Positions 21,486-29,358 of a stretch of DNA of 37,205 bases are shown here, one piece after another; within the stretch, counting starts at the first letter, position 1, and the number at the start of each line of letters is the position of its first letter. The stretch comes from CAYIYO01 sp964367715 (lineage in GTDB: Bacteria; Chlamydiota; Chlamydiia; Chlamydiales; Criblamydiaceae). The notes below the pieces were generated by a model that did no database searches, was not told the DNA's origin, and saw only the letters and a program-made list of their open reading frames with translations. The position numbers and the translations under genes are program-made. Location of the stretch: positions 1 through 37,205 of the forward strand of contig CAYIYO010000016.1 in assembly GCA_964367715.1 (NCBI GenBank). The letters are read 5' to 3'.

Positions 21486-24161
21486 ATGAAACACTATTTT
21501 TTTTATTTTCATGCTTTTTTTGCTTTATGCTCTTCTATCGTCGATGGAACTGAGCAGAGAAATTCTGGCTACCTAAATAAGGCAGAAGAATTTTTCTGTG
21601 AAGGACAGTACGAAGATGCCTCTGTCCTGTTACAAAAAAGCCTCGATTTGAACGATAGCGAAACAGTCCTTCAACGGCAAATCCGTCTTCGGTTAAGCCA
21701 AACGTATCTTTATTTAGGACGCTTGTCTGACGCAGAAGCCCTCATCTACCCATTCATAAATGCCTCCACCCCAGAAGGACATAACGCGCTCTTCCTAAGC
21801 GGATGCATCGCAAGAAAAAAGAGGGAATGGAAACTAGCGGAAGAGCGATTTCAACAATATCCAGGTCCTGAAGGAAAATACCAATTGGGAATCGTTCTTT
21901 ACGAACAAAACCAATATCAAGAGGCAAAGGACGTTTTTCTTTCTTTATATCAAAATGAAGAGGGAACATTACATTTATTCGATGTCCACCTCTACTTAGC
22001 ACGCATTGCATTAGCGGAAAAAGATCTAGCGCAGGCAGAAAAATGGTTGGCCACAGGAAAAGAAACTAACGAAACTGCTTACCTCCGTGGATTGATTCAT
22101 CTCCATCGGGGAGCCCATAAAAAAGCTGCCTCTTGTTTCGAAAACTCCCTCTCCTCGAATGAGTTAAAGGATTCGCCAAAAGAAATTCTTTACCTACTAG
22201 GGAAAAGCTATTTAAAAATCACGGATACCCCTTTTCTGCAGGTGATGGAACAACTCCTTTATTTTGATAAAGCAGGGAAAATTTTTGAACTACTGTTTGC
22301 ACGTGCACCGACAGAGACCTCGATTCTTGCTTTAGCCGAATATTGTGTGAAGCGAGGGCGCCACCTGCACGAACCAACCGCCTATCGTAGAGCGGAAGAG
22401 CTTCTTTCTCACCCCCTTCTTAAAAATTCCAAAGAAGCAACAATTTTAGCGACGCTGCTCAAAGCGGAAATCGCCCCCACTTACCATGCGCGCGACACTC
22501 TCTATCTCCAACTATTGGATTCCACCCCTCTTTCCTCCTCTTACTATGGGAAAGAATTATTTCTCAAAGGCCTAAATGACTTCAACGAAGGGGAAAGTTT
22601 TCTACAAAAGAAAAATTTTTCCGAAGCAAATGGATATTTCGAACGTGCAGCGGAGGTGTTTTCTAAAGCGTATGAAACGTTGAAGAAGGAAGATCCGTCG
22701 TTAGCACTCCATTCCATCACGTTTGTTGGAGAAGCACGTCTGCGACAAGGAACCCCTCAAGCATTGATTGCAGGAATTGGCAGCCTTGATCGTGCCATAT
22801 CCGATTCCAAAACCATCGAAAAGATTGAATATCCCGACGGAATCTACTACTTAAAAGGGACGCTTGCAGGAACATTAGCCGAAACATCAGAAAAGCAAAA
22901 ATACTCCCACCTCGCAGAACAAACGTTAAAGGAAGGTCTCGCTCAATATCCCGCCGGACCTTTTGCCAACGACATTTTTTACATGATGGGAACTCTCGCC
23001 TATAAAAAAGGAAAATATACCGAGGCGGAATCCATATTTTTACAAGTTGCCGAAAAAAATACAGGGCCTATTCTCTCTAGCCAAGCCCTTTATTGGGCAG
23101 CGATGAGTGCCGAAAAACAAGGGAAGGCCAAAGAGGTGGCACAAAATTATAGACGCCGCCTCATTACCGATTATCCGAATGCCCCACTATCTGCCGAAGC
23201 CTATTTTCTTTGCTATACCTACAGCGATTATCTCCAAGGAGAACGCGCCGCCATCAAACATTTGCAAGGAATGGGAGAGCACTATCCGGATTCCCCTTAC
23301 CGATTAAACGCTTCCTACCTCATCGGTCTCGACTACAAGCGCGACAGAAAAACGCCAGAAGGAAAATGGATCCGAAAGCGTAACCTCACTGCCGCTATCG
23401 ATCACTTTAACGAGGTAGAATCCCTTTACGATCGTCTACAAAAAAATAAATTAATATCAGAAGAAAATGAATATGCGTTCGTTTACCTACGGTATCGGGC
23501 AATGTTGGAACGTGCATTAGCGAATTTATCGATTGCAAAGGAATCGGAAGGAGCGAAAAGGGAAATTTATTTGGAGTATGCAGAAGAAGTTTTTCAAGAA
23601 ATGATTTACGATCTTCAAACAACCATCCATTCTCTGGCATCCACCTCTCTTCAAGAAGAAGCCCTTCACTGGCTGATCCAAACCTATCTCGAAGCAGGAA
23701 GAATCCAAGATGCGGAGTCTACCGCCCTTCTTCTCCTAGAAAAATACAAAACAGCGAAAACCACGCGCGGCTATTTCCTCTCTCGCCTATGGTACCAACG
23801 AGGAGTCGGCGCTCTTCGCAACAACTCCCCTCTAACTGCAATCGAACACTTTCAGCAGGCAGAAGAAACAGGCAAAGGAAAAATCCTCGGAGTCGACCAA
23901 AGGCTAGATCTATGGATTCAACAAAGCGCCTGTTTCCTCGCCCTTAAAAAATATGACGAAGCAATGCTTCTCCTTTCCAAGGTCATCAATCAAGACGTCG
24001 TTTCCGGCCTTCGCCTTAAAGCAATGTTCCTTCGGGCAGAAGTCTACGAACAACAAGGACGCTACGAACTCGCGCGCAAGCAGCTGGAAGCAACGATGAA
24101 GAAAGGAGGAGAGTGGGCAATAAAAGCAAAACAAAAACTGGAGGCGGAATATGCCAAATAA
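21486..24161 (+). CDS. Large exported TPR-repeat protein of an Exb/Tol-type operon
   Basis: 891 aa. An N-terminal hydrophobic stretch (MKHYFFYFHAFFALCSSIVD) looks like a signal peptide, so the protein is probably periplasmic. The rest is almost wholly helical repeats with TPR spacing, for example KAEEFFCEGQYEDASVLLQK, KYQLGIVLYEQNQYQEAKDV, IFYMMGTLAYKKGKYTEAES and RLDLWIQQSACFLALKKYDE. TPR proteins beside ExbB/ExbD or TolQ/TolR often act as periplasmic adaptors (as CpoB does with TolA). Its stop lies 11 bases inside the exbB-like start, so the four genes are coupled. No enzyme domain is visible. The partner role is inferred from context. Confidence 0.85.
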   Translation: MKHYFFYFHAFFALCSSIVDGTEQRNSGYLNKAEEFFCEGQYEDASVLLQKSLDLNDSETVLQRQIRLRLSQTYLYLGRLSDAEALIYPFINASTPEGHNALFLSGCIARKKREWKLAEERFQQYPGPEGKYQLGIVLYEQNQYQEAKDVFLSLYQNEEGTLHLFDVHLYLARIALAEKDLAQAEKWLATGKETNETAYLRGLIHLHRGAHKKAASCFENSLSSNELKDSPKEILYLLGKSYLKITDTPFLQVMEQLLYFDKAGKIFELLFARAPTETSILALAEYCVKRGRHLHEPTAYRRAEELLSHPLLKNSKEATILATLLKAEIAPTYHARDTLYLQLLDSTPLSSSYYGKELFLKGLNDFNEGESFLQKKNFSEANGYFERAAEVFSKAYETLKKEDPSLALHSITFVGEARLRQGTPQALIAGIGSLDRAISDSKTIEKIEYPDGIYYLKGTLAGTLAETSEKQKYSHLAEQTLKEGLAQYPAGPFANDIFYMMGTLAYKKGKYTEAESIFLQVAEKNTGPILSSQALYWAAMSAEKQGKAKEVAQNYRRRLITDYPNAPLSAEAYFLCYTYSDYLQGERAAIKHLQGMGEHYPDSPYRLNASYLIGLDYKRDRKTPEGKWIRKRNLTAAIDHFNEVESLYDRLQKNKLISEENEYAFVYLRYRAMLERALANLSIAKESEGAKREIYLEYAEEVFQEMIYDLQTTIHSLASTSLQEEALHWLIQTYLEAGRIQDAESTALLLLEKYKTAKTTRGYFLSRLWYQRGVGALRNNSPLTAIEHFQQAEETGKGKILGVDQRLDLWIQQSACFLALKKYDEAMLLLSKVINQDVVSGLRLKAMFLRAEVYEQQGRYELARKQLEATMKKGGEWAIKAKQKLEAEYAK

Positions 24162-24798
24162 TCTAGCAGATATCGTGCAAAATGCAACCAACTGGAATCT
24201 CATTCTCATTGTCATCGGCGCCTGCTCCGTCCTCGGCGTCGCGATCTTCATTGAGAGGCTATGGCATTTAAATAAATCCGAAGCAGATATCAATACCTTA
24301 ATCCTCGACCTCAGAAAAGCCATCAACGACGGAAATATTGTCGAAGCGGTACAAATTTGTGAGACAACGGGGGGTACGGTCGCCAATATCGTCAAATCGG
24401 GAATTGCAAAACACAACCGCCAAAAAGAAGACATCGAAAATGCAATGGAGATTGCTGCTTTAGTCGAAGTTGCACAACTCGAAAAAAATGCCAAAATATT
24501 ATCAGTAATCGCCTATGTCTGTCCTTTGATCGGTCTTCTAGGAACAGTATTAGGGTTTATTCAAGCATTTGCCGAAATGCGCATGAGTGGCCTCGTCGAT
24601 ATTTCCGCCACACGCATCGGAGAAGCAATGGAATACGCCTTAGTGACCACCGCCGCAGGTCTCGTTGTCGCCATTCCGGCCGTCATCGCCTACAACTATC
24701 TCGTCAGCAGAATCGATACGTTTGTCTTAGAAATACAAACAACCGCAGCAGAAATCGTCGACATCCTGACGCATCGAGAAGAAGAATTCAGGTATTAA
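24151..24798 (+). CDS. ExbB/TolQ-family proton channel subunit
   Basis: 215 aa. MotA/TolQ/ExbB family, with three spans: NLILIVIGACSVLGVAIFIE near the N-terminus, then ILSVIAYVCPLIGLLGTVLG (with the conserved LIGLLGTV) and YALVTTAAGLVVAIPAVIAY (with ALVTTAAGL.VAIPA), both hallmarks. A long cytoplasmic loop separates span 1 from span 2. It forms a pentamer around ExbD/TolR and uses the proton gradient to drive a periplasm-crossing partner. It overlaps the TPR gene by 11 bases and is one base from exbD. ExbB and TolQ cannot be separated by eye, so no symbol is given (C. trachomatis uses exbB). Confidence 0.94.
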   Translation: MPNNLADIVQNATNWNLILIVIGACSVLGVAIFIERLWHLNKSEADINTLILDLRKAINDGNIVEAVQICETTGGTVANIVKSGIAKHNRQKEDIENAMEIAALVEVAQLEKNAKILSVIAYVCPLIGLLGTVLGFIQAFAEMRMSGLVDISATRIGEAMEYALVTTAAGLVVAIPAVIAYNYLVSRIDTFVLEIQTTAAEIVDILTHREEEFRY

Positions 24799-24799
24799 A

Positions 24800-25243
24800 A
24801 TGAAATTTAAAACAAATTTAAAGGCATCGTTTCATCTCATCGACCTCACTCCACTAGTCGATGTTATCTTCCTCATGCTCATCTTCTTTCTCATCACCTC
24901 AGACATCCTCCCCCTAAAATCTCTTAACGTCGAAAATCCTTCCATCGACCGCGACTCCACCCCCCTGACCACTCAGCTATTTCTCGTCATGGACGCCCAA
25001 AATGTCATCTATGTCGGATCAAAGAAATCGATTGTCGACCTAAGCTCACTAAAAAATCATCTACAAGAAGAACTCGCTTACTTAAAAAAACACAATGGGG
25101 GAAACGAACCTACCATCGTGATGAGTGTCGATAGACGGGTCGAATATGGACCCTTTTTAAAACTGTTTTCTATCGCACAAGAATGCTGTAATAAAATCCG
25201 TCTTGTCTACAAACCTCTCGATGAACAAGCGGAATACTTCTAA
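24800..25243 (+). CDS. ExbD/TolR-family subunit
   Basis: 147 aa. Single N-terminal span LTPLVDVIFLMLIFFLITSD, whose Asp in PLVDVIFLML is the conserved proton-carrying residue. A periplasmic domain follows (STPLTTQLFLVMDAQNVIYV, EPTIVMSVDRRVEYGPFLKL), corresponding to the TolR/ExbD fold. Works with the preceding ExbB-like protein. The stop codon overlaps the next ATG by one base (TAATG). Confidence 0.94.
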   Translation: MKFKTNLKASFHLIDLTPLVDVIFLMLIFFLITSDILPLKSLNVENPSIDRDSTPLTTQLFLVMDAQNVIYVGSKKSIVDLSSLKNHLQEELAYLKKHNGGNEPTIVMSVDRRVEYGPFLKLFSIAQECCNKIRLVYKPLDEQAEYF

Positions 25244-26016
25244 TGCTTAAGTTAGAACGCATCGACAACACGCAAAAAATTGCGATTCGTATCCAACACA
25301 AAGAGCGCTTTTTAAACCGCATTTTTTTAATTGCGTTGGCGGTAGCTCTGGCGTTACATCTCCTCCCTCTTACACTTTTTACCGTTACCCCTTTTCGCTT
25401 AAACTACATCCATCAAGACCTACCTCCAGCAACGGTCAGTGCACACACAGAAAATAACGACACTCTTGTCAACACGTCAGCAGAAGAAATGGATCTCTCT
25501 ATCAAAAATCTGGGTTTGATTGCCCTTCCCGAAACTCCTCTCCTAATTCAAGAACGTTTTTCTACTCTGAAACCTGAAATTCAACTAACAAAAGAGACGT
25601 TCTCTTCTTTAGATCCCTTTCAACAAGAGTATTTTGCAACTACTCCTCTCTCTTCCATCCAGCTACCAACAACATATTCTCCACTTACGATTGATGTCTC
25701 TGGTCCTCTTGCAACCTATTCGCTTATCCTTACGGATCAACTAAAAAAACAATTGGAACCACGCGTAATAGAAGGAAACGCTCTTCAAGAGAAGGTCGTA
25801 TTTGCCGTTCAATACGAAGGAACAACAGAATCGCTTTTTTGGTATGAGCCTCTCGAACTCTCAAAAAACAAAAAAATCAATGCACTAGCAGAAAAGTTAA
25901 TCCCCTTACTAAAATTTCAAAACGCCCCACATGAACTATTTACTTCAGGAGAGGTCACCCTTTACTTTACGCTAAACCAAAAAGAGTGTAAAAAATTAAT
26001 TGAAACATTAAATTAA
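25243..26016 (+). CDS. TolA/TonB-position membrane-anchored periplasmic protein
   Basis: 257 aa, no family recognised by motif. A basic cytoplasmic N-terminus (RIQHKERFLNR) is followed by one span, IFLIALAVALALHLLPLTLF, then a periplasmic region of about 200 residues without Pro/Lys-rich spacers, ending in LLKFQNAPHELFTSGEVTLY, which recalls the final beta segment of TonB/TolA C-terminal domains. Position directly after exbB-exbD and the type II topology suggest that it is the energised partner of the complex. The SHLS span motif of TonB is not present, though a His lies in the span (LALHLL). Its stop is three bases before the inverted repeat at 26020. Confidence 0.65.
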   Translation: MLKLERIDNTQKIAIRIQHKERFLNRIFLIALAVALALHLLPLTLFTVTPFRLNYIHQDLPPATVSAHTENNDTLVNTSAEEMDLSIKNLGLIALPETPLLIQERFSTLKPEIQLTKETFSSLDPFQQEYFATTPLSSIQLPTTYSPLTIDVSGPLATYSLILTDQLKKQLEPRVIEGNALQEKVVFAVQYEGTTESLFWYEPLELSKNKKINALAEKLIPLLKFQNAPHELFTSGEVTLYFTLNQKECKKLIETLN

Positions 26017-26019
26017 AGA

Positions 26020-26103
26020 TATACACAAGTGAAATCAAGAATCGGTTTTTAAGGGATGTGAAAGCTCGCGCGATTGACCGATTCTTGATTTCACTTGTGT
26101 ATA
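26020..26103. repeat. Copy 3: complete 27-bp inverted repeat
   Basis: Perfect 27-base arms, TATACACAAGTGAAATCAAG plus AATCGGT (26020-26046) and its exact complement (26077-26103), around a 30-base spacer. Begins three bases after the stop of the TolA-like gene. In RNA it would form a very stable hairpin without a T-tail. This is the most complete copy of the family in the window and the only one whose two full-length arms can be compared directly. Confidence 0.92.
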
Positions 26104-26228
26104 CATCAGGCTCAAAGAGCCGGCATCTTACAGCGAAGGTCGAAACGCAGCGCAGCGGAGTGAAGGCCTGGACAAGAAAAAAAAATATATTGAGGTCTGA
26201 AAGACCGACATAATTATACCTAGGAGCA
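26104..26228. mobile_element. GGCTC repeat module, copy B
   Basis: 125 bases, nearly identical to 17033-17158. Contains GGCTC-AAA-GAGCC and GGTCT-GAA-AGACC hairpins; the second is broken in copy A (GGTCTGAAGAGGG), so copy B looks closer to the ancestral form. Directly abuts the inverted repeat. No open reading frame of note. Confidence 0.75.
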
Positions 26229-26357
26229 ACTTGGGTTAGAGAGTTTAAAACAGCTCCGTCCCTATCGATAATGGTGTAAAAATGTTTTTATTTTACTTTA
26301 CGTTAAACGAAGGATTGAATAAAATCCTGATCTAATTATTAAAATAAAAAAGGATTT

Positions 26358-26840
26358 ATGATGACTCTCTCGACTAACAACACTAATCCGTACAACCATT
26401 TCTCTTCTACACATCCAACCGCTTCTACAGATCCAAAGCGCCCACTCTTGACTACGATAATAGCTATTAATTTCCTTTTACAGTCATCCAAATCCAAAAA
26501 AGAATACTGGCATAAAAGAACAACGATTGATTGTACTCAAGAAAAAAAAGTATCCACTTTAGTTTTTTCCACGCTTGAAGGGAATCCTCTCACGCGGGCA
26601 AAAGCCGAAAATAGCCAAAAGCGCTCTCTAGCTAGAATCGATTCCCGTTTACGTGAATCACGCGTTTCAGCGGCTCTGGAAGAAAATAACGAAGAAGTCG
26701 TGGGAGAAAAAAAAGTTGTAGCGCCGCAACCTATTAAAACAAGAAAGACTCGGCAACAAGAAAAGTCTGCTCATATTCGACGCCATCATCAAAGAGACGT
26801 CAAATATGCAAATTGTCACACGATATTGAATGACAAATGA
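26358..26840 (+). CDS. Small basic hypothetical protein
   Basis: 160 aa, not recognised. The N-terminus is Ser/Thr/Asn-rich (MMTLSTNNTNPYNHFSSTHP), followed by a short hydrophobic stretch (LLTTIIAINFLLQ) too weak for a certain membrane span, then a long Lys/Arg/Glu-rich, probably disordered tail (KTRKTRQQEKSAHIRRHHQR). A good ribosome site (AAAAAAGGATTT) supports the start. It overlaps the next gene by four bases (ATGA), so the two are coupled. A polar N-terminus of this kind also occurs in secreted proteins, but that is only a possibility. Confidence 0.6.
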   Translation: MMTLSTNNTNPYNHFSSTHPTASTDPKRPLLTTIIAINFLLQSSKSKKEYWHKRTTIDCTQEKKVSTLVFSTLEGNPLTRAKAENSQKRSLARIDSRLRESRVSAALEENNEEVVGEKKVVAPQPIKTRKTRQQEKSAHIRRHHQRDVKYANCHTILNDK

Positions 26841-27058
26841 TTGTTTTAGCGCCTACAACAGCAATTATGCTTTATTTAATGACCACATTGCTGGTCATCC
26901 TTGGCACATGGACATGGCGCCATTACAAAACGCGTCGAAAAAAGGTTGTAACGATAGAAAAGGTACTGATAAAATGCGACGTTTGCCATTTTGCTTACCT
27001 TGATGAAAAAGTAAAAAAAGTTTCCCAATGCCCCCAATGCCGCTCCTTTAACGATTAA
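26837..27058 (+). CDS. Small membrane protein with zinc-ribbon-like CxxC pair
   Basis: 73 aa. An N-terminal span (TAIMLYLMTTLLVILGTWTW) is followed by a basic stop-transfer segment (RHYKTRRKK) and a cytoplasmic CDVCHFAYLDEKVKKVSQCP plus QC, i.e. C-x2-C ... C-x2-C spaced like a zinc ribbon. No named family recognised. Coupled to the 160-residue gene upstream by a four-base overlap. The next gene is convergent, 49 bases away. Confidence 0.7.
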   Translation: MIVLAPTTAIMLYLMTTLLVILGTWTWRHYKTRRKKVVTIEKVLIKCDVCHFAYLDEKVKKVSQCPQCRSFND

Positions 27059-27067
27059 ACGATTTTT

Positions 27068-27107
27068 GGAGTCGGGTTCGAAACGGTGACTTGTCACCAT
27101 AGGCTCC
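27068..27107. terminator. Possible bidirectional terminator hairpin
   Basis: In the 49-base gap between convergent genes an inner perfect hairpin GGTGAC-TT-GTCACC (27085-27098) is enclosed by GGAG (27068-27071) and CTCC (27104-27107). There is no T-run, so it is not a classic intrinsic terminator. The string GGTTCGAAAC looks like a tRNA T-loop, but no tRNA can be folded around it. Confidence 0.4.
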
Positions 27108-28271
27108 TCAAATCTTAATGGCAGAGACTTCCTTAATGAAGAGCTCTGCTCGTGCATCCCAGGTATGATGTTCTTCTACCGCTGCATGCGCACTTTTAAC
27201 CGCACTCTGTCTCGCCTCTTCATCATTTAAGAAGTGTGCGATTTTTTCATTCACGGAATCCCAGTGCTTTGGTTGGTATAATATAATATTTTCTCCATCT
27301 TTGAACTGCTCGCGCACATAAAGATTATCATTCGTCACAACCAATGCTCCACATGCAGGCCCGGCAAACATTCTTTCATGCGATCCATTCTTAAAGAAAG
27401 GGCTGCTATTTAAGCATATTTTGGACTGTTTAAGGATTTCTAAAGACTCTGCATAAGAGACAGAAGGATGGATGGTCACATTCGACATTCCAGAAAGATA
27501 ATGTTCCCACCCTTTCGTTGCACTTTCATCATCGCAAGACAATTCGCCAAAGACATGAACATGTGCATCTTTGATGCTACGGATAAGCTGTACTCGGTCG
27601 TAGCCCCTTGTATAATTGTCTAACCAGTAAAAAAGGCTCAAAAAGTCTACACCTTGGATCGGTAAATTATTTTGATTCCACGCTCTAACCAACGCTTCTT
27701 GTAATGGAGTTTTGCCATCAGAAAGGAAAATATCACAGGCATCATCAAGCGCTTTTGCCATGGGTGCTGAAAGCTTTTTCTGCCAATCTGCGCGCATGCT
27801 TTCATAGTCGTAGCAGCTTCCTAAAAACACCACATCATATTTTTTGTCTTTTACTTCTTCTCCAACTTCTGCTTCGATTCCATGAGGAAAGAAGAATGTG
27901 CGATTAAAATTTTGTGAGCGTAATCCGTCGCAATCAAATTTATCGACACAAGAGATCATCGAAAATCGGCTATCGATAAGGTTAACAGAGTAGATTGCCG
28001 GATCCAAAAGCATCGACAGATGGGGGGTCTGTAGCATGTCCCATAAATAACGTTTATTAGAAACGGGTAAAAAGCTGTTAAAAGAGGCGGTCATATCGGG
28101 TTTAAACGCATGGATTGCTGCGATTTCTGCTTTTGTCAACGTTCCTTCATTTACATCAATAATCGTTGATTGTACGCCCCTCTTCTTTAACGCTTCTGCA
28201 AGCTTTTCCGTAAAATGTCGCTTCGACTCATAAAGATTGTAATTCACCAAAAAGCATATTTTTTTAAACAT
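27108..28271 (-). CDS. CgeB-like glycosyltransferase (GT-B, group 1 type)
   Basis: 387 aa. The N-terminal half (KICFLVNYNLYESKRHFTEK, then IHAFKPDMTASFNSFLPVSN) fits the CgeB/DUF3880 style donor-less domain; the C-terminal half has VSYAESLEILKQSKICLNSS and GSHERMFAGPACGALVVTND, the E-x7-E-like nucleotide-sugar region of group 1 transferases (Glyco_trans_1_2). Probably cytosolic and acting on a peptide or lipid acceptor; the sugar and acceptor are unknown. It is a single gene, not part of a surface polysaccharide cluster. A repeat copy lies 29 bases upstream of its start. Confidence 0.78.
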   Translation of the reverse strand: MFKKICFLVNYNLYESKRHFTEKLAEALKKRGVQSTIIDVNEGTLTKAEIAAIHAFKPDMTASFNSFLPVSNKRYLWDMLQTPHLSMLLDPAIYSVNLIDSRFSMISCVDKFDCDGLRSQNFNRTFFFPHGIEAEVGEEVKDKKYDVVFLGSCYDYESMRADWQKKLSAPMAKALDDACDIFLSDGKTPLQEALVRAWNQNNLPIQGVDFLSLFYWLDNYTRGYDRVQLIRSIKDAHVHVFGELSCDDESATKGWEHYLSGMSNVTIHPSVSYAESLEILKQSKICLNSSPFFKNGSHERMFAGPACGALVVTNDNLYVREQFKDGENIILYQPKHWDSVNEKIAHFLNDEEARQSAVKSAHAAVEEHHTWDARAELFIKEVSAIKI

Positions 28272-28300
28272 TTTTCCTCACAATAATTAATTTTATGTCG

Positions 28301-28330
28301 TTATACCGAACGTGATTTCACTTGTGTATA
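28301..28330. repeat. Copy 4: half-element joined to TATACCGAACGT
   Basis: TTATACCGAACGTGATTTCA followed by CTTGTGTATA. The right part is the complement of TATACACAAGTGAAATCA; the left part matches 20601-20613. The minus-strand gene at 28318 ends inside it: its last codons and TGA stop come from ATACACAAGTGA. Confidence 0.75.
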
Positions 28331-29274
28331 ATATTTGGAAATCTTTCTTCGTTCGGCGCATCCAACGCTTCAATCCAAGGAGGACGCAAAGGGGGAATCC
28401 AACTGACTGGAATAAGTTCAGACAGTCCAAACGTTTGAAAAAATCCGAAAACAGACCTCTGCAATGCATCTTTTGCGACCATGGCGACCACATCAGAGGC
28501 ACTTTTTACCTGTTGGTCGAGTTGTTCGGTTAGCTCAAGAGTCCCCTCAATTCCATTATATAGCTGTTCGTAAGTTAGAGGTGAATTTAACTTTTCCAAG
28601 AGCATTCTTATGATTTTCTCATTATTTTTTAGAGACTTTATCATTATCATTTTGTTGTTAAGAAGGAGTTCCACCCACTTCGAACAATTAATAAAAAATT
28701 CTCCAACGGCTTCATGCTGCGTTGAAGGAGTATAGGAAAAAGCTGCAATCGCATCCATCGTACGCATGCTTAGAATAAATAGGCGTTTAATAATAAGCAA
28801 TGTCGTTGTAAAAATACGAATCACTCGCACACGCGTCTTTGCTCCTACTTTTTTCCAATATAATCGTGTGGAAGGAGACAGTATGCTTCCCTTTTGAGCC
28901 TTTATCCATTTGACTCGAGGAGTAAGGAAAGAGGGAGACTCTGCGAGTGCTTCCCAACACCGTTCTGCTTCTTTATAAATGGCAATTTGTTCTTCAACAC
29001 ATTCCAAAATTCGTGTGGAAACTAACACTGTCTGCGCAATGACTCGCACAAAAGCCGTGTTACCCGCAAACCAATTAATTCCTTGGCCTGCCATCAACTT
29101 TAAAAAATTATCGGGATTGGCATAAACCTCTTTTCTGCGTATCCACCACCAAACCTGATGAATGCGATTTACGATAAAAAATAGTGATGATAGAGGCGAG
29201 CTTAACTGGCAATCGATAGGAACACAAGCGAACGAAGTGGCATTAACGATAGCGGCTGTACTAGCAATAGTCAT
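28318..29274 (-). CDS. Hypothetical helical protein whose 3' end lies in a repeat
   Basis: 318 aa, no family recognised. Mostly alpha-helical and basic, with moderately hydrophobic segments (LSSPLSSLFFIVNRIHQVWW; VRVIRIFTTTLLIIKRLFIL) that could be peripheral or single membrane contacts, and amphipathic helices such as LLNNKMIMIKSLKNNEKIIR. The C-terminal codons (I-H-K-stop) are read from the TATACACAAGTGA arm of a dispersed repeat, so the natural C-terminus may have been changed by its insertion. The start ATG at 29274 has GAGAG upstream. It is divergent from transketolase. Confidence 0.65.
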   Translation of the reverse strand: MTIASTAAIVNATSFACVPIDCQLSSPLSSLFFIVNRIHQVWWWIRRKEVYANPDNFLKLMAGQGINWFAGNTAFVRVIAQTVLVSTRILECVEEQIAIYKEAERCWEALAESPSFLTPRVKWIKAQKGSILSPSTRLYWKKVGAKTRVRVIRIFTTTLLIIKRLFILSMRTMDAIAAFSYTPSTQHEAVGEFFINCSKWVELLLNNKMIMIKSLKNNEKIIRMLLEKLNSPLTYEQLYNGIEGTLELTEQLDQQVKSASDVVAMVAKDALQRSVFGFFQTFGLSELIPVSWIPPLRPPWIEALDAPNEERFPNIIHK

Positions 29275-29358
29275 TTCACTCTCGAATAGAATAATCTCTT
29301 GTTGGAATATTTAGTCTACTCTATTCTTTCTTTTACACCTAAGCGAAGCGAGGAAATG

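Larger units (their letters stand above)
26017..26357. other. 341-base intergenic region with two repeat modules
   Basis: Positions 26020-26103 are a perfect inverted repeat and 26104-26228 the GGCTC module, both described separately. The remaining 129 bases are AT-rich and carry a small hairpin AGGATT (26311-26316) with AATCCT (26323-26328), plus a ribosome site AAAAAAGGA just before the ATG at 26358. No other gene is seen. Confidence 0.7.

Noticed and set aside
23910..24494. 194-codon minus-strand open frame across the TPR and exbB-like genes
   Set aside because: It covers two well-supported plus-strand genes in antisense.
26020..26103. CRISPR-like repeat
   Set aside because: A single pair of inverted arms rather than direct repeats with spacers, and no cas genes nearby.
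27068..27107. tRNA-like segment with GGTTCGAAAC
   Set aside because: No acceptor, D-arm or anticodon arm can be placed; better read as a hairpin between convergent genes.
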